Origin: Fragilariopsis cylindrus CCMP1102
Taxonomy: Eukaryota; Bacillariophyta; Bacillariophyceae; Bacillariales; Bacillariaceae
Assembly (NCBI GenBank): GCA_900095095.1
Contig: FMBT01000316.1
Span: 248,001 to 312,000, forward strand
Reading direction: 5' to 3'
Length of the DNA: 64,000 bases
In this document: positions 10,937 through 21,590 of the stretch, piece after piece
Layout: each line of letters opens with the position of its first letter
Numbering within the stretch: the first letter of the stretch is position 1
Notes under the pieces: model-generated
What the model was told of the DNA's origin: nothing
Seen by the model: the letters and a program-made list of their open reading frames with translations, nothing else
Database searches by the model: none
Position numbers and translations under genes: made by a program

Positions 10937-12424
10937 TTAAAATTCATCACCACCAGGACTACTACTCTCCTTCTTCTTCTTATCGTTGTTGTTGTTGTTG
11001 TCTTCTTTTGATTGTTGCGGTTTTGCGGACGATGCATCATTATCATTATCATCATTGCCATCATCATCTTTGACAATAGGGATTTCGATTGGTTCCAAAG
11101 CTGGTTCCTTTAATGAATGTTCATTGAAAAAATCTTGTAACTTCCGTCGTTTATAGTCATCACCTTCATAAATAATAATTTTGGATTTATTATTATTGTC
11201 GTCACTATTATTATCATTATTATTATCGTCATTTGTTGTTGGTGGTGGAATAATATATAATGCCGGTAATACTACTTTTTTATCATCTTTGTCATCACCA
11301 TGACCACCATTACTATCACCACCACCAATGAGTAATTTCCATAATTTGGAATTTTTATCCACGGGTGGAATTTCAACAACTAACAATCGACGACGATATT
11401 CGGTAGATAACCATTTGATAGATGTGGATGTTGATTTTGATTTGGATGTAAATAATAATGCAATCGGCAAACCATATTTATCAGCTTTAGTTTTGATTTT
11501 CATATAATCCTCCACACCAAATTTAATCCGTTCGACGAAATTAGGTATTTGATATTCTAAGAATTTTTTCATATCCGTTACATTCCGTTCACCATGTGAA
11601 TAATCCAATACATTTTTTTCAGCATTGCTTCCTTTTTTCTTTTGTTTCTTTTTGGGTGTAAATAAACGAATGGTTGGTGTACCTTTGTATTCACCTAATA
11701 AACGTGGTGGACGTGATCCACCTTCGGTATCCCAATAGGCTACAGTAACCAGTCCTTTGGTGGATGATGCCAACTTCTCCCATTCACTAATGGTAAATCG
11801 TTTATAAAAGGACAAGTCGAATGAATCGAAAAGGGTACAATTGTGAGTGTGTTTGTGATGATGATGAGTTTACCTTGCGATATAATATGATGAGTACAGT
11901 ATACTTCCTCCGTGAAGCGCTAATTTAATGCGCGCTATCGCTTGGGATTATTAGACAAGGGCGTTGAAACCTTAAAATCTTCGCTTATTTTTATTTTTTT
12001 CGCACATTTCGCATTTTAAGTGTTCAGCAGGCTTTTATGATGTAATAATTCCAGGCGATAGCGCATAGTAAATTAGCGTTGCACCGAGGAGGTAGATATA
12101 GCGATATAGCGGAAAATATTAATTAAAAGTTGTTAATTTATTCGATGGTAGAAAAGGAATTATTTATGTGTAAACTTACGGTTGGAGACGTTGACAGTAT
12201 CCTCATCCATTACGACAAATATTAATCAATACAGCATGAGGATTGTCTAATACAACTTCTTTCCAATTAGCAGATGTTAATGCGATAACATTCGAACTAT
12301 ATGGATTTGATGCATCGACATAGGCACCGTTATTACTGCCGCCGGCAAAAAGAAGTAATAAAAAGGCGGAGGATGCCAACAACACACCGGTCGTGACGCT
12401 TCCGATAGTAGTAAGAGCTACCAT
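10937..12424 (-). CDS. PDI/P5-like thioredoxin-fold protein, candidate selenoprotein (UGYC active site)
   Basis: Two exons, 12424-12180 and 11786-10937, separated by a gt-ag intron (donor GTAAGT at 12179-12174, acceptor ATTAG ending at 11787). Splicing joins QRLQP to EWEKLASSTKGLV in frame. The protein starts with a signal peptide (about residues 10-35), then a thioredoxin domain beginning NVIALTSANWKEVVLDNPHA. The active-site stretch reads INICRNG-TGA-GYCQRLQPEWEK. Aligned with PDIA6/P5 (APWCGHCQRLTPEWKK), the TGA sits exactly on the first redox cysteine. Reading it as selenocysteine gives a 364-residue protein with a U-G-Y-C site. GTPTIRLF is the cis-Pro region. A second, CxxC-less thioredoxin-like domain (VVLPALYIIPP, then YKRRKLQDFFNEHSLKEP) and a Lys/Asp-rich tail follow. 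It should act in oxidative folding in the ER. Sec-containing PDIs are known from some algae. A nonsense mutation is the alternative. Confidence 0.75.
12203..12205 (-). other. In-frame TGA at redox-cysteine position (candidate Sec codon)
   Basis: The minus-strand codon TGA is followed in frame by GGA TAC TGT (G-Y-C). It is flanked upstream by thioredoxin-type sequence and downstream by QRLQP, a consensus donor and a well-conserved second exon. This is the codon that would normally encode the N-terminal Cys of CxxC. Confidence 0.75.
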
Positions 12425-13693
12425 TGTTATTGATGTCGTCGATTGTAATAATAAAATAAATCACTGAATCAATCACCAAATGAAATAATACACTAGTTAC
12501 TACAGTGTACATACAATTGTAATCGAAATAATTATTGCTTTGTTGTTGCATATCATTTAGTCCCGCATAAATCTTGGATCACGGACACAATCCATATGCA
12601 GAAAAAAATAAAAATAAAAAAATAATAGGTGCTATGTTAGCTTTATTTCTAAATGGAATCTTACTTTTCCCCTCTTAAATAAATGATAAATTTACTAGAT
12701 TTTTGTCTCCCTCCTTTGTCTTCCCATCAATTCTTTTTAACATTTTTATGCGCAATTGAAGAATTGAAATGGAAAATTATCCCATCATGATGACAATGGG
12801 AATGTAACGCATCGAACCTCGATCTGCACAATACAAAGTTACCAGACGAAATATAGATATTAGTACGCTTAATAGTGACAAAAAGTTTCGATTGAATTTG
12901 GTTATCTGGGGGAAATTCTATGTGTATATATATGGATGGCAGGCAAATTTCGATTCGCCAGGAGGAGGTGCATAAGAGAGGAGGATAATAAATCAAATAA
13001 TAGAGTAATAGATAAAGTACTACTACAGATGTCTCTATTATTCTTATATTAGTCAGTGCAATAATTTTCATTGCTATTGGTACACTTGCACGTATTTTTT
13101 TCGAAAAATCCGATCATGTGTGGTAATATCTCTCTGCCGCAAAGTGTGTTACCTGTTACCTCATGGCTATTCGAGCATAGGGTCGAACAAAATCATCACT
13201 CATACCGAAGGATATAGCGTCGTCTTTCGTCTCGTTTTTCATCTTTATCATCACATATAATCAAGTTGAATTATCTGGAGCGGAATAGGGCAGAACTACT
13301 TCTCAGAAGAATGAAAGATTTTTCTTCGCTCGATGGCGGTCGCTTCGGATTGGGAGCCATGTGTTATTATTTATACTAATGTTATTACTGCATGGTCACA
13401 CTCAATGAATCGAATCGGACTGCGCCTGATCGGCGGGCGTAAGCGCTTTTTCGTCGGATGCGTGTTTCTGGGAATAATAAATTATTCGCCACCATTCTTA
13501 GTTTAAATTCTTTTCTGACGACTTTTTGCAACCATGGTCGAGTCGAAGAAGCCCAAGAATTGCCTGAACAATCAAAAAGACGGTGGTTTGGCTACTAGGA
13601 TATAGATATGTAAATTATAGGGTTTTTTTATCATTATAATATAAGTGTATTATTAATTGGTTTAATTCGATGTTGTGTGCCCTACAGTACTTT
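12425..13693. other. Intergenic, contains one copy of a dispersed repeat
   Basis: About 1.27 kb between the diverging 5' end of the PDI-like gene and the 3' end of the poly-Gln gene. Apart from the repeat copy at 12796-13020 no gene is supported; short open frames here lie over that repeat. Confidence 0.55.
12796..13020 (+). repeat. Dispersed repeat, copy A (inverted relative to 17565-17706)
   Basis: Starts gggaatgtaacgcatcgaac and ends agtaatagataaagtac. Copy B, on the opposite strand, shares both ends with good identity. Copy A holds an extra segment of about 90 bp (about 12847-12938) between gttaccag and ggcaggcaaatttc. Confidence 0.75.
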
Positions 13694-16129
13694 TCAAAAC
13701 ACTAATTCTTCATCATCGTCATCATCCTCATCATTGTTGTTACTACTACCATTGTTGCCGTCAACTTTGGCTTTGTGCTGTTCACCCTCTTTTAGAAGCT
13801 TGTTATGATGACGACCAGCATACGAAGATACACTCGCTGCTGTACGTGTTGGTATAAGAGCAGCAAGTTTTTTCCTATCCATATTCATACCGTACCGTGC
13901 TAACGCCATAGCAATTTTTTTGCGTTCTATTCCAGTCCATTTGGTAGAATTACCACACATAATAACTTGTTCACCCTCGTCGTCATTGTTGTCATATTCT
14001 TGTTGTTCTTCTTTGTAGTCGCCATCATTCGGATTATCATAATTATCATTACATGTCGTCGTTGTCATCGTCTTATTAGTGACTGGTGAGGGTTCTACTA
14101 CAACTTTCTTTAAAGCATACGCTCTTGCTTCTGATTTCAACCTAGCTTGTCGTTCATCGTAAGTTTCTGCAAGTACTTCCTCTTCTTCTAGTTCCGCTTC
14201 CTCTTGTTGTTGTTTATAATCGGAATCATCATTACCATCGTCGTCATCGTCATCATCATTGGATGATTCACTACTATGTGTACTACCTGTCAAGACAATG
14301 ACATCGTTACTATTAGAATCCTGTTCAATCTTTAACCTTTTGTTCTTGTCTTGAGAAGAAGAAGCAGTGAAGCATGACTTGACTTTGACTTTTCTTGATC
14401 TTAAATAATTTGAATAGTCGGTTGATGATGCTAATGCTGATGCTAATGCTGATACTGATACGGATGCTGATGCTGATGCTGATGCTGATGCTGATACTGA
14501 TGCTGCTAATGCTGATGCTATAATTGCAGCTTTGTCCACAGAAGTAGTAGTAGTAGTAGTAGTAGCAGAGGAAGAATTCATGTTCTCCTTCTGTGGTTTG
14601 ATTGTCCATATTTGTTTGGGATGCTCAGGGGTAATAATTGGATGCTGATGTTGTCGTTGTTGCCGTTGTTGTTGCTGTACGTCGTTACTACTTTTTCTGC
14701 TACCACTACTACTACTACTACTACTGCTGCTGCTAATATTAATACTAAGATCTTGAGTTGATTGTGCTGATACTGATGCTGATGTTGACATTAATTTTAA
14801 ATGTTGTTTTCTCAGTAGTTCTTGATTTTGTTGTTGTTGTTGAAGATATGCGTGTTCATTTTGTTGATTTGTAGTTCTTTTTTGTGAAGAATGATTATGT
14901 TGCTGTCGTTGTTGTTGACGTTCTGCTTTTTGTTGTCTTGATTTTTTTCTAGCAGCATTGATAAACACACCAGCTTGTCTTAGAAAAGTTTCAAGACGTG
15001 AATTCTGTTGTTGTAATGTTATAATTTTTTGATGTTGCATGGTATTTAGTTGTACTGTTTTTTGCATTTCATTCTTCATAGCTAGATTTTGTTGTTGCAT
15101 TTGTAAATGTTGTTTGTCATAATTTATTACTGATTGTTGTAAAATTGTATTACGATTTTGTAATACCTGTTCTGACTTTTTAATTTCTTTTATCTTACTT
15201 TCATACCCTTCAACACGTTTCCATAATATTTGATTCTGATTCATAAATGTATCTAGCATCAGTCTATTTTGTGCTAATGATTTTGGCATTACCGGTGGTT
15301 GCCGATGATTCAATTCGATTTGTACATCTTGATGTCCAACAATACCATTAACATCAGCAGCATGTGCAGGACGATAGGTAGAAGAACATGATGATCCATA
15401 TGATTGTAATGCTGGTATGCCTTGTCCTACTTGCGGTTGTGGTTGCGATTGTACTTGCTTCAGCTGCTGCTGTTGTTGCTGTTGCTGCTGTTGCTGCCGA
15501 TGTTGATGTTGCTGCCGATGTTTCTGCTGATGATACTGATGTTGCTGCTGCTGCTGATGCTGCTGCTGCTGCTGCTGTAACTGCTGTTGCTGTTGTAACT
15601 GCTGTTGTGGCTGTTGTAACTTCTGTTGCTGTTGCCGCTGTTGTTGCTGTTGCCGCTGTTGTTGCCGCTGTAGCTGCTGCTGTTGCTGCTGCTGTTGCTG
15701 TTGCTGTTGTTGTTGTTGTTGTAGCTGTTTCTGCTGATGATACTGATGATGTTGCTGCTTCCGCGCCGATAATACTCGGGATGCTCCTTCACCTGCTTCG
15801 CCACCGTATACTGGTGGACCTACTGCTGCTGCTGCTACTACTGCTGGACCTAATGGTCTTGGTTGTACTAGGAATTGATGTACGGATGATGATTGTTGCT
15901 GTTGCTGTTGCTGTTGATACATCTTCATTTCTTGTTCAAGTTCACGTTGTATAGCATTTACACCACCAGTAGTACCACTAATCATTACTTCAGCAGCACG
16001 ACCATCTCCACCATTACTAGCATTCACATTCGCATTCGCATTACCATTACAATTATTACCAAAGGAAGACGAATGATATCCCATTGGAACGGCTTTGCTG
16101 ACGTGGATGTTCCTGATGTAGTCGTTCAT
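13694..16129 (-). CDS. Poly-Gln protein with coiled coil and C-terminal SANT/Myb-like domain
   Basis: An 811-residue single-exon protein. Order: a Gln/His-rich N-terminal third with very long Q tracts (about residues 130-240). Then a helical, Gln-rich coiled coil (about 280-410, NRLMLDTFMNQNQILWKRVE onward), and Ser/Ala/Asp-rich linkers. Last comes a SANT/Myb-like segment at about 725-780: KWTGIERKKIAMALARYGMN, then DRKKLAALIPTRTAASVSSY. The tryptophan, the hydrophobic spacing and the R-T-xx-S-V recognition-helix-like end fit a Myb-related DNA- or histone-tail-binding fold. I infer a nuclear regulatory protein whose Gln tracts may serve in activation or assembly. The tail ends in an acidic run. 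Start ATG at 16127-16129 is the first of the frame. Family assignment beyond SANT-like is not possible. Confidence 0.7.
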   Translation of the reverse strand: MNDYIRNIHVSKAVPMGYHSSSFGNNCNGNANANVNASNGGDGRAAEVMISGTTGGVNAIQRELEQEMKMYQQQQQQQQSSSVHQFLVQPRPLGPAVVAAAAVGPPVYGGEAGEGASRVLSARKQQHHQYHQQKQLQQQQQQQQQQQQQQQQLQRQQQRQQQQQRQQQQKLQQPQQQLQQQQQLQQQQQQHQQQQQHQYHQQKHRQQHQHRQQQQQQQQQQQLKQVQSQPQPQVGQGIPALQSYGSSCSSTYRPAHAADVNGIVGHQDVQIELNHRQPPVMPKSLAQNRLMLDTFMNQNQILWKRVEGYESKIKEIKKSEQVLQNRNTILQQSVINYDKQHLQMQQQNLAMKNEMQKTVQLNTMQHQKIITLQQQNSRLETFLRQAGVFINAARKKSRQQKAERQQQRQQHNHSSQKRTTNQQNEHAYLQQQQQNQELLRKQHLKLMSTSASVSAQSTQDLSINISSSSSSSSSSGSRKSSNDVQQQQRQQRQHQHPIITPEHPKQIWTIKPQKENMNSSSATTTTTTTSVDKAAIIASALAASVSASASASASASVSVSALASALASSTDYSNYLRSRKVKVKSCFTASSSQDKNKRLKIEQDSNSNDVIVLTGSTHSSESSNDDDDDDDGNDDSDYKQQQEEAELEEEEVLAETYDERQARLKSEARAYALKKVVVEPSPVTNKTMTTTTCNDNYDNPNDGDYKEEQQEYDNNDDEGEQVIMCGNSTKWTGIERKKIAMALARYGMNMDRKKLAALIPTRTAASVSSYAGRHHNKLLKEGEQHKAKVDGNNGSSNNNDEDDDDDEELVF
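15458..15750 (-). repeat. CAG/CAA repeat tract encoding poly-Gln
   Basis: Nearly continuous interrupted (CAG/CAA)n on the minus strand, with CAT and CGG interruptions. It is likely length-polymorphic. It creates a long open frame of Ala/Val on the plus strand that is not a gene. Confidence 0.9.
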
Positions 16130-16926
16130 GCTATTAGATAGATATACTGTATCAATTATTCTTGTCTTGTTCTTGTTCGTGTCTGCTGCCTATTAATAAT
16201 ATCGAGATCAGATATATCTATGATCGCAGTTTTCGATGGATAATTGTTTCAAAAGAAAAAGAGAAGGAAGAAGTGCAATATTATTATTATGAGGACGGGA
16301 AGATAAAAAGATAAAATGTAAATAGTCTAGCAAATTCTCCCACTCTCTCTCTCTCTCTCTCTCTCTCTATGTGGGTGGGTGGGTGGGTATGTGTGTTTGA
16401 TTCCTTCTAGGGTGATCATCGATCTCTCATCCCTTTCTTTTTTATTCGATTCCGAACTCTAGCAGTCGTGGTGCGCTTCGCTCTTCTCTCTCTCTCTCTA
16501 CTATCTGTCTTCTTTCTTTCTCTCTCTACTATCTGTCTTCTCTCTTTCTTTCTGGTCCACACTCACTCACTCACTCACTAAGTCACTCGTCGCATCACGT
16601 ATACTGCTCACGCACTATTCGGTTTCCAAAATCTCATTGTTGTACTGTAGAAGTCGTGGTATGCTTCTCCTATTCAATAAGTCATTATCTCACAACACAA
16701 CTTCGCTTCGTTACATTTATCCACAGACACACAAGACATGCATACACACATACATACATACATACATTCTCTCTACTCCATCCTCTAGTTTAGTAGCTAG
16801 ACGCGTTATAATAAATAAAACATACCTTTTCTTGATTTCTTTTAGTTTTATGAGGTTATGAATTAATTCTTTCTTTTGTTCTCTGTTAAAAGTACACTGT
16901 TAGTACAGTACAGTGCAGCACCTTAC

Positions 16927-17236
16927 TTCGTTCAAACAAAATAATTGTAATATTACTATCAGAGTCGTGTTTGGGTGATGGTAATATTGCTTGTACAGTA
17001 TTCTGTGACGTTCCATTGATATCATGTATCGGTATTTGTTAAAGAAATAAATGATACAAAATAATTACAATATTACTATCCGTGGCGGTTTTAGATTGAT
17101 AAGTACGGGGGACGTGACGGAGATTCCCAAAACTCACCTCCATGCAACTTTACAAAGAACTAATATTGCTTGTACACACCTGTACAATACTTTGACTTCT
17201 ATTGATATTTTGTTATGGTATTCAAGAAATAAATGA
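16927..17236 (+). repeat. Diverged tandem duplication
   Basis: Two adjacent copies (about 16935-17054 and 17058-17236) both begin caaaataatt(g/a) plus aatattactatc, share taatattgcttgtaca, and end agaaataaatga. The second copy carries an extra block of roughly 55-60 bp (about 17098-17155). Confidence 0.65.
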
Positions 17237-17564
17237 CAATTTGAGCTTGTTCTAAAAACAAATTGTGATACTTTGATTCGGTGTTTGTTCGAGCTTGTTC
17301 TAAACACAAGTCGGTTTAAATAAACTTGTTTGAATCAAGAGAAGTTGAATTTATAAAACTTGTTTGAATTTTAATCACGAATGCCAAAACGAAAGCAATA
17401 AAATAATAACTTTTGAAAAAACACGTCCAACATATACATACGAGTCGTACCCCTTGATAATGGATCCTCTTTATAAAGGCTCAAATAATATAATCTAATA
17501 ATATAACCGGCTAGACGGCTAGACGGCTAACTAATAGAACAATAACAGAGACAAATGTACAAGT

Positions 17565-17706
17565 GCTTTATCTATTACTCTACTGTTTGATTCGCAATCC
17601 TCCTCTCTTATGCACCTCTTGTGACTATTTGAAATTTGCCTGCCTGGTAACTTTGTATTACACAGGTTCGATTCGTTACATTCCCATTGCCGTGATGCGA
17701 TGATAG
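17565..17706 (-). repeat. Dispersed repeat, copy B, with a tRNA-type B-box
   Basis: Inverted relative to copy A at 12796-13020. On the plus strand it contains GGTTCGATTCG (17665-17675), a perfect Pol III B-box, followed by a tRNA-like gttacattccc end. No matching acceptor 5' strand or A-box was found, so this is not a tRNA gene. A tRNA-derived SINE or tRNA fragment is possible. Confidence 0.6.
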
Positions 17707-18084
17707 TCATGGGGGGGGGGGGGGGGGTTCTGTCAAAGAAATTTGTGGTTGGTTTTTGTGAGAAGTAGACAATTATTAATGCAACAGATTCATTCATAGA
17801 TCAAAATTAAAACTAAGACATATAAAACAAATTGCATAGAGAAGTAGACTGAAATACTGTAGTAATAATTTAGTATTTTAATAGAGGAATTTTCACTATT
17901 AGCTGGTAGCCCTGTATAAACTAACTTTACTTTACTAATGTATGGAATTCACTTTACATGTACGGCGGTGATGGATGTAATAATGAAACACCGTGCTCTC
18001 ATTCAATCTTCTTGTCGTCTCTGCTTGTGTTATATGTTGGAACCAAAAACTTAAATTGAGCGAAACTAAGAAAGTTAGTATTGA

Positions 18085-18990
18085 TTACCCGGTAGCGTAG
18101 CTCGAACATATTTTCATTACATTATTTGTAATAATTGATTCAGAATTATTATTATTATTCGAACAAATTTCCTTTGTATATTGATCCACTAATATTCTTG
18201 TGGATTCTTGTAATGATGTATTAATACCTAACGACCATAATCCTTCATAGAATGCAAATAATGGTGCCACTGATAATGCACCACCCAAACTTTTTAATAC
18301 AGCTGGTTGTGCACCTTCAATAATTTGATGTCCTAAATGTATTTGTATATACCAACAAAATATATGTACCGCTAAAGCAATCTGTAATGGTTTACCTGTA
18401 CCGTACCAAGAATGTGACTGTGACTGTAATTGGAATTGTGATTTGTTGTCATTGTCTTTTGTGGATGAAGCGGTAGCGGTGGCGGCGGCGACTGCTGCTG
18501 CTGCTTCTTTTTGATCATTTTGATACGTACGGTAGGCTGATACATACATCATATAAATGATCGGTCCATATAATACTGCACCTACTTTATCAATATGTGC
18601 ATAAAATAAATTATAACAAATAGCAATAAAACTTGCATAATTTAATGAGGAATAGTGATTGTTTGGTTTTGTGGACGTTGATGATAACGTTGATGTTGTT
18701 CCAATGAATGGTAATTTAATATGTATAAAAAATACTAACATACTCCACAGAATACCGGGTACACCAAAAAAATGTACCACTTGATTCCATCCATATTGAT
18801 GATAGACACCATAAAATCCTAATGCTTCTTGTGCATTTTGGAAATCAAAAAAACTTTTTATTATGACAAAGGATATTCCTGCACAAAATAAATGTGCTAA
18901 CATTAAACTGAAACTGAATGATGATGACGACGTAGTAGTAGTAGTATCTCTACTATCCGTGGTCTTCGTCGTTTTAGTTTCCGCTGTCAT
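18085..18990 (-). CDS. Mpo1-like (DUF962) 2-hydroxy fatty acid dioxygenase family protein
   Basis: 301 residues, single exon. The yeast family member Mpo1 is an Fe-dependent dioxygenase of the ER that shortens 2-hydroxy fatty acids during phytosphingosine breakdown. Family marks seen: YHQYGWNQVVHFFGVP (residues 63-78), HIFCWYIQIHLGHQIIEGAQ and PAVLKSLGGALSVAPLFAFY. These include the conserved histidines, the GH-x3-EG-x-P motif and the APLF region. Four to five hydrophobic segments (about 30-48, 78-95, 115-135, 205-225, 240-255) fit an ER membrane protein. An Ala/Thr/Ser/Gln insertion at about residues 165-195 interrupts a loop. The start ATG (18988-18990) opens a Thr-rich N-terminus. Confidence in the family is high; substrate is inferred from the family. 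Confidence 0.88.
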   Translation of the reverse strand: MTAETKTTKTTDSRDTTTTTSSSSFSFSLMLAHLFCAGISFVIIKSFFDFQNAQEALGFYGVYHQYGWNQVVHFFGVPGILWSMLVFFIHIKLPFIGTTSTLSSTSTKPNNHYSSLNYASFIAICYNLFYAHIDKVGAVLYGPIIYMMYVSAYRTYQNDQKEAAAAVAAATATASSTKDNDNKSQFQLQSQSHSWYGTGKPLQIALAVHIFCWYIQIHLGHQIIEGAQPAVLKSLGGALSVAPLFAFYEGLWSLGINTSLQESTRILVDQYTKEICSNNNNNSESIITNNVMKICSSYATG

Positions 18991-20549
18991 ATTTAATTTG
19001 TTGTCGTGTTCTTCGCTTGTTGTGAGTGATACGATGCGAAAAGATATATTTCTTTGTATTACTGTACAGTACAGTATCGTTTTTTTAAAGCTGTTGGGTT
19101 TTGGTTTTGTCCGTTATATATGGCGCTACAAGGTTTACAGGAGTCTTTTCGTCTTCCCCGGTGGTTTTTGCTATATGATCTATTTCGAACGATAATAGTA
19201 TGGTTATCTATATTGTTGTCCTTATCTAGGTAGCAGTGTTGTAGTTCGAACAAGGAGTTTCGTTTTGATGTTTTCTCTGCGTTTGTTGTGCTTGTTGTGC
19301 TTCTTGTTGTGTGTTATGATGTTCGTTATGTTCTCTTTTTTACGAGCATACGGTAACTTCATAACATAACATAAATGATTGAGCAAAACGACTAGTTACA
19401 TGATGGTTCGGACGTGAACTCCAATTCCTCTTAGGTGATAGATTCATTCGATTGATGATGATGGAATCATTCGTAACGTGAACTTCATAACTTTTGCGTC
19501 GTCGTGCTTTTTGTATGTTTGATTTACGTATTTTCATTCACATTTGTATTGAGTCGCGCTTCTGTTGCATGACAGACCTTCATCTTGACACGGATCGAAC
19601 TTCAATACAGCTGCCTTCTTTTTCGTCCTCTCAAAATCCTACGTACCGGTAATAAGTAGTAGAAAATTCTATCAAATTCTCAAGAAGAGTGAATAAATTA
19701 CGCCGTTATTTAGCAGAGATCATGATTCATTCACGTGACACAAATAATGCATAAGCGAAGGGAGTCTGAACTCGGGACTGAATCCTGTCCACACGCATCA
19801 ACAACGAACCCTCGCGTTTTTGAATATCGATGTATATATTTTTGAAGGAATCTTCAATCGTGTGTGGCCATCTTTTCGCTGTGACGAACACCGTTGGATT
19901 TTATGTGAAGTAAGCAAAGAGAATAAAGCGAATAGAAAAACCCGATTGGCTCCCACTACTGATAACAGCACATGCTTTCTATTTTATTGCGCCCATGGTG
20001 ATCGCCTGCAGCCATACTCGCAGCACTTTGCTTTCACACGATTTCTTTTCCTTCCCATCACAACATCAAAAGCAAAAGGAAGAGTTGAATAAGGAGTACT
20101 AGTTACTTATTTTCCTCTTTGTTGCTTTCGATTTGAACAAAGTCTTTGTTCCAGTCAATCAACTCCTTGAAACTTTACGTGTGCTGTTTGTCTGTTTGTT
20201 GAGAACATACCGGTGCTTGTACATCTTTTTTTTGTGGGAATAGAAGAAGAAAAACAGAAAATAGAATCACTTTTCTTTTGTTTCTTTCCTTCGATACAGT
20301 AGCAAAATAAATCGTTCAAATATACCGAACGAAAAATACAACAACAAATAGTTTCCTTTTGTGTGTATTTGTTCCTATTTGGATATTATTCTTTAAAGTC
20401 TATCTCATTTCATTGTGTCTTGGTAATGAAGTAAGCGCAAAATCGGTATTTAAATTAAAATACCCCCCCCTCCTTTTGTGTCGTCTTCACGACACTCAAG
20501 CAACCAACCCTAATCTTTGTTTTTGATTCAATTCAATTAAATTTCCAAG
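18991..20549. other. Intergenic between divergent genes
   Basis: About 1.56 kb between two divergently transcribed genes, so it probably holds both promoters. Open frames of 60-90 codons look random. A C8 tract at about 20463-20470 lies upstream of the plus-strand gene. No specific element identified. Confidence 0.5.
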
Positions 20550-21590
20550 ATGCCAAATAATACTAACGGTGGTGTCGTTGTGAACAACGTCCTACCCGTG
20601 TTGACGTCTCGTTTTCTTGCTTTACCCCAACAACAAAACCAGCAATCATTAGAGGAAGATCAACAAAAATACCAAGAAGAAACTGTTGTTGTTGCGAAAC
20701 AAAAACAGCAACAGGATGAACTATTACAACTTGTGACTTCGATGACGGCGGCGGCGGCACAGCACATTCAAACGGAATCATCTCAAACAGAAGAAGAAGT
20801 AGTAGAAGAAGATTGTTTCGCCAACCTTCCAACAAACTTATTTGCCGAAGAAGAAGAAGCACGAGCACCACCACTACCAGTAGCAGTAGCAGTAAATCAG
20901 TTGATGATTGTTTCTCCGGGGAATAGTCGGACAGGTAATAATAACTACAACAGTATGTTATGGGCATCAGATTCATTCAACACGAATAGCATCATTCATG
21001 TCGATCCTGATCGTCGTTTATCTTGTCCTTTGCCTAATTCCATCACCATGATTGATGCTGTTGCTGCTGCTGTTGCTGTTGCGCCTCATCCACCACCAAC
21101 TACACCTCGTCGTAGTCATAGTGGTGGTGGTGGTGGTTGTGGTAGTAGTGGTCTGTTTCCATCCTTTTCTTCCGGTACACCGACATCAGAAATGAGTCCA
21201 AGTATGTGGCAATATGGAGCAGCTGGCGCAGCATCGTCACCTCGAACAACGGACGCTGTGGAAGCTTCCGCATGGATGCAACAAGACAATAGTATGGCAA
21301 TGATTCCTTTAGCTCCTCCACCTTTAACTTATGGAGCAGCAGCAGCAGCAGCAGTTATCAATGGCGCTATCAATGCCAATGCTACTACTGGCTTACCACC
21401 ACTACCGCAATTACCACCAGTAATTGATGGTATTCCAACTATGATTCGATGCTATTGTGACTATATGGATGATGAGGTTTCTGTATTGGCGGATGATCCC
21501 GAAGATGATGATGATAATGTATTACCAAATACTACATATGATGTGTTAGCTAATACTGGTATCTTTGCAGAAGAAGGAGAAGATGATTGA
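20550..21590 (+). CDS. Hypothetical acidic, Gln/Ala/Pro-rich protein
   Basis: 346 residues, single exon, ATG in the context aagATGcc. Composition is biased throughout: Gln/Glu-rich (residues about 25-65), Ala runs, Gly/Ser-rich middle (SHSGGGGGCGSSGLFPSFSS), and a very acidic C-terminus. The better-defined C-terminal part reads PPVIDGIPTMIRCYCDYMDD, then EVSVLADDPEDDDDNVLPNT. That could be a short conserved motif of a diatom-specific family. No transmembrane segment, signal peptide or known domain seen. The lack of stops across 1 kb with consistent codon use supports a real gene. Function unknown; an intrinsically disordered regulatory protein is a guess. Confidence 0.6.
   Translation: MPNNTNGGVVVNNVLPVLTSRFLALPQQQNQQSLEEDQQKYQEETVVVAKQKQQQDELLQLVTSMTAAAAQHIQTESSQTEEEVVEEDCFANLPTNLFAEEEEARAPPLPVAVAVNQLMIVSPGNSRTGNNNYNSMLWASDSFNTNSIIHVDPDRRLSCPLPNSITMIDAVAAAVAVAPHPPPTTPRRSHSGGGGGCGSSGLFPSFSSGTPTSEMSPSMWQYGAAGAASSPRTTDAVEASAWMQQDNSMAMIPLAPPPLTYGAAAAAAVINGAINANATTGLPPLPQLPPVIDGIPTMIRCYCDYMDDEVSVLADDPEDDDDNVLPNTTYDVLANTGIFAEEGEDD

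Larger units (their letters stand above)
16130..18084. other. Intergenic, microsatellites and small duplications
   Basis: No gene supported. Contains (CT)n at 16343-16366, (GGGT)n at 16371-16388, CT-rich repeats at 16480-16550, (CATA)n at 16740-16768, a tandem duplication at 16927-17236, a repeat copy at 17565-17706 and a G17 run at 17711-17727. A triplet of ggctagac units lies at about 17507-17527. Confidence 0.6.

Noticed and set aside
15388-15954. 188-codon Ala/Val frame opposite the poly-Gln tract
   Set aside because: CTG repeats read as Ala or Val on the other strand; pure composition artefact.
17640-17700. tRNA gene suggested by a perfect B-box and a tRNA-like 3' end
   Set aside because: No matching acceptor 5' strand, D-arm or anticodon arm upstream; kept only as part of a dispersed repeat.
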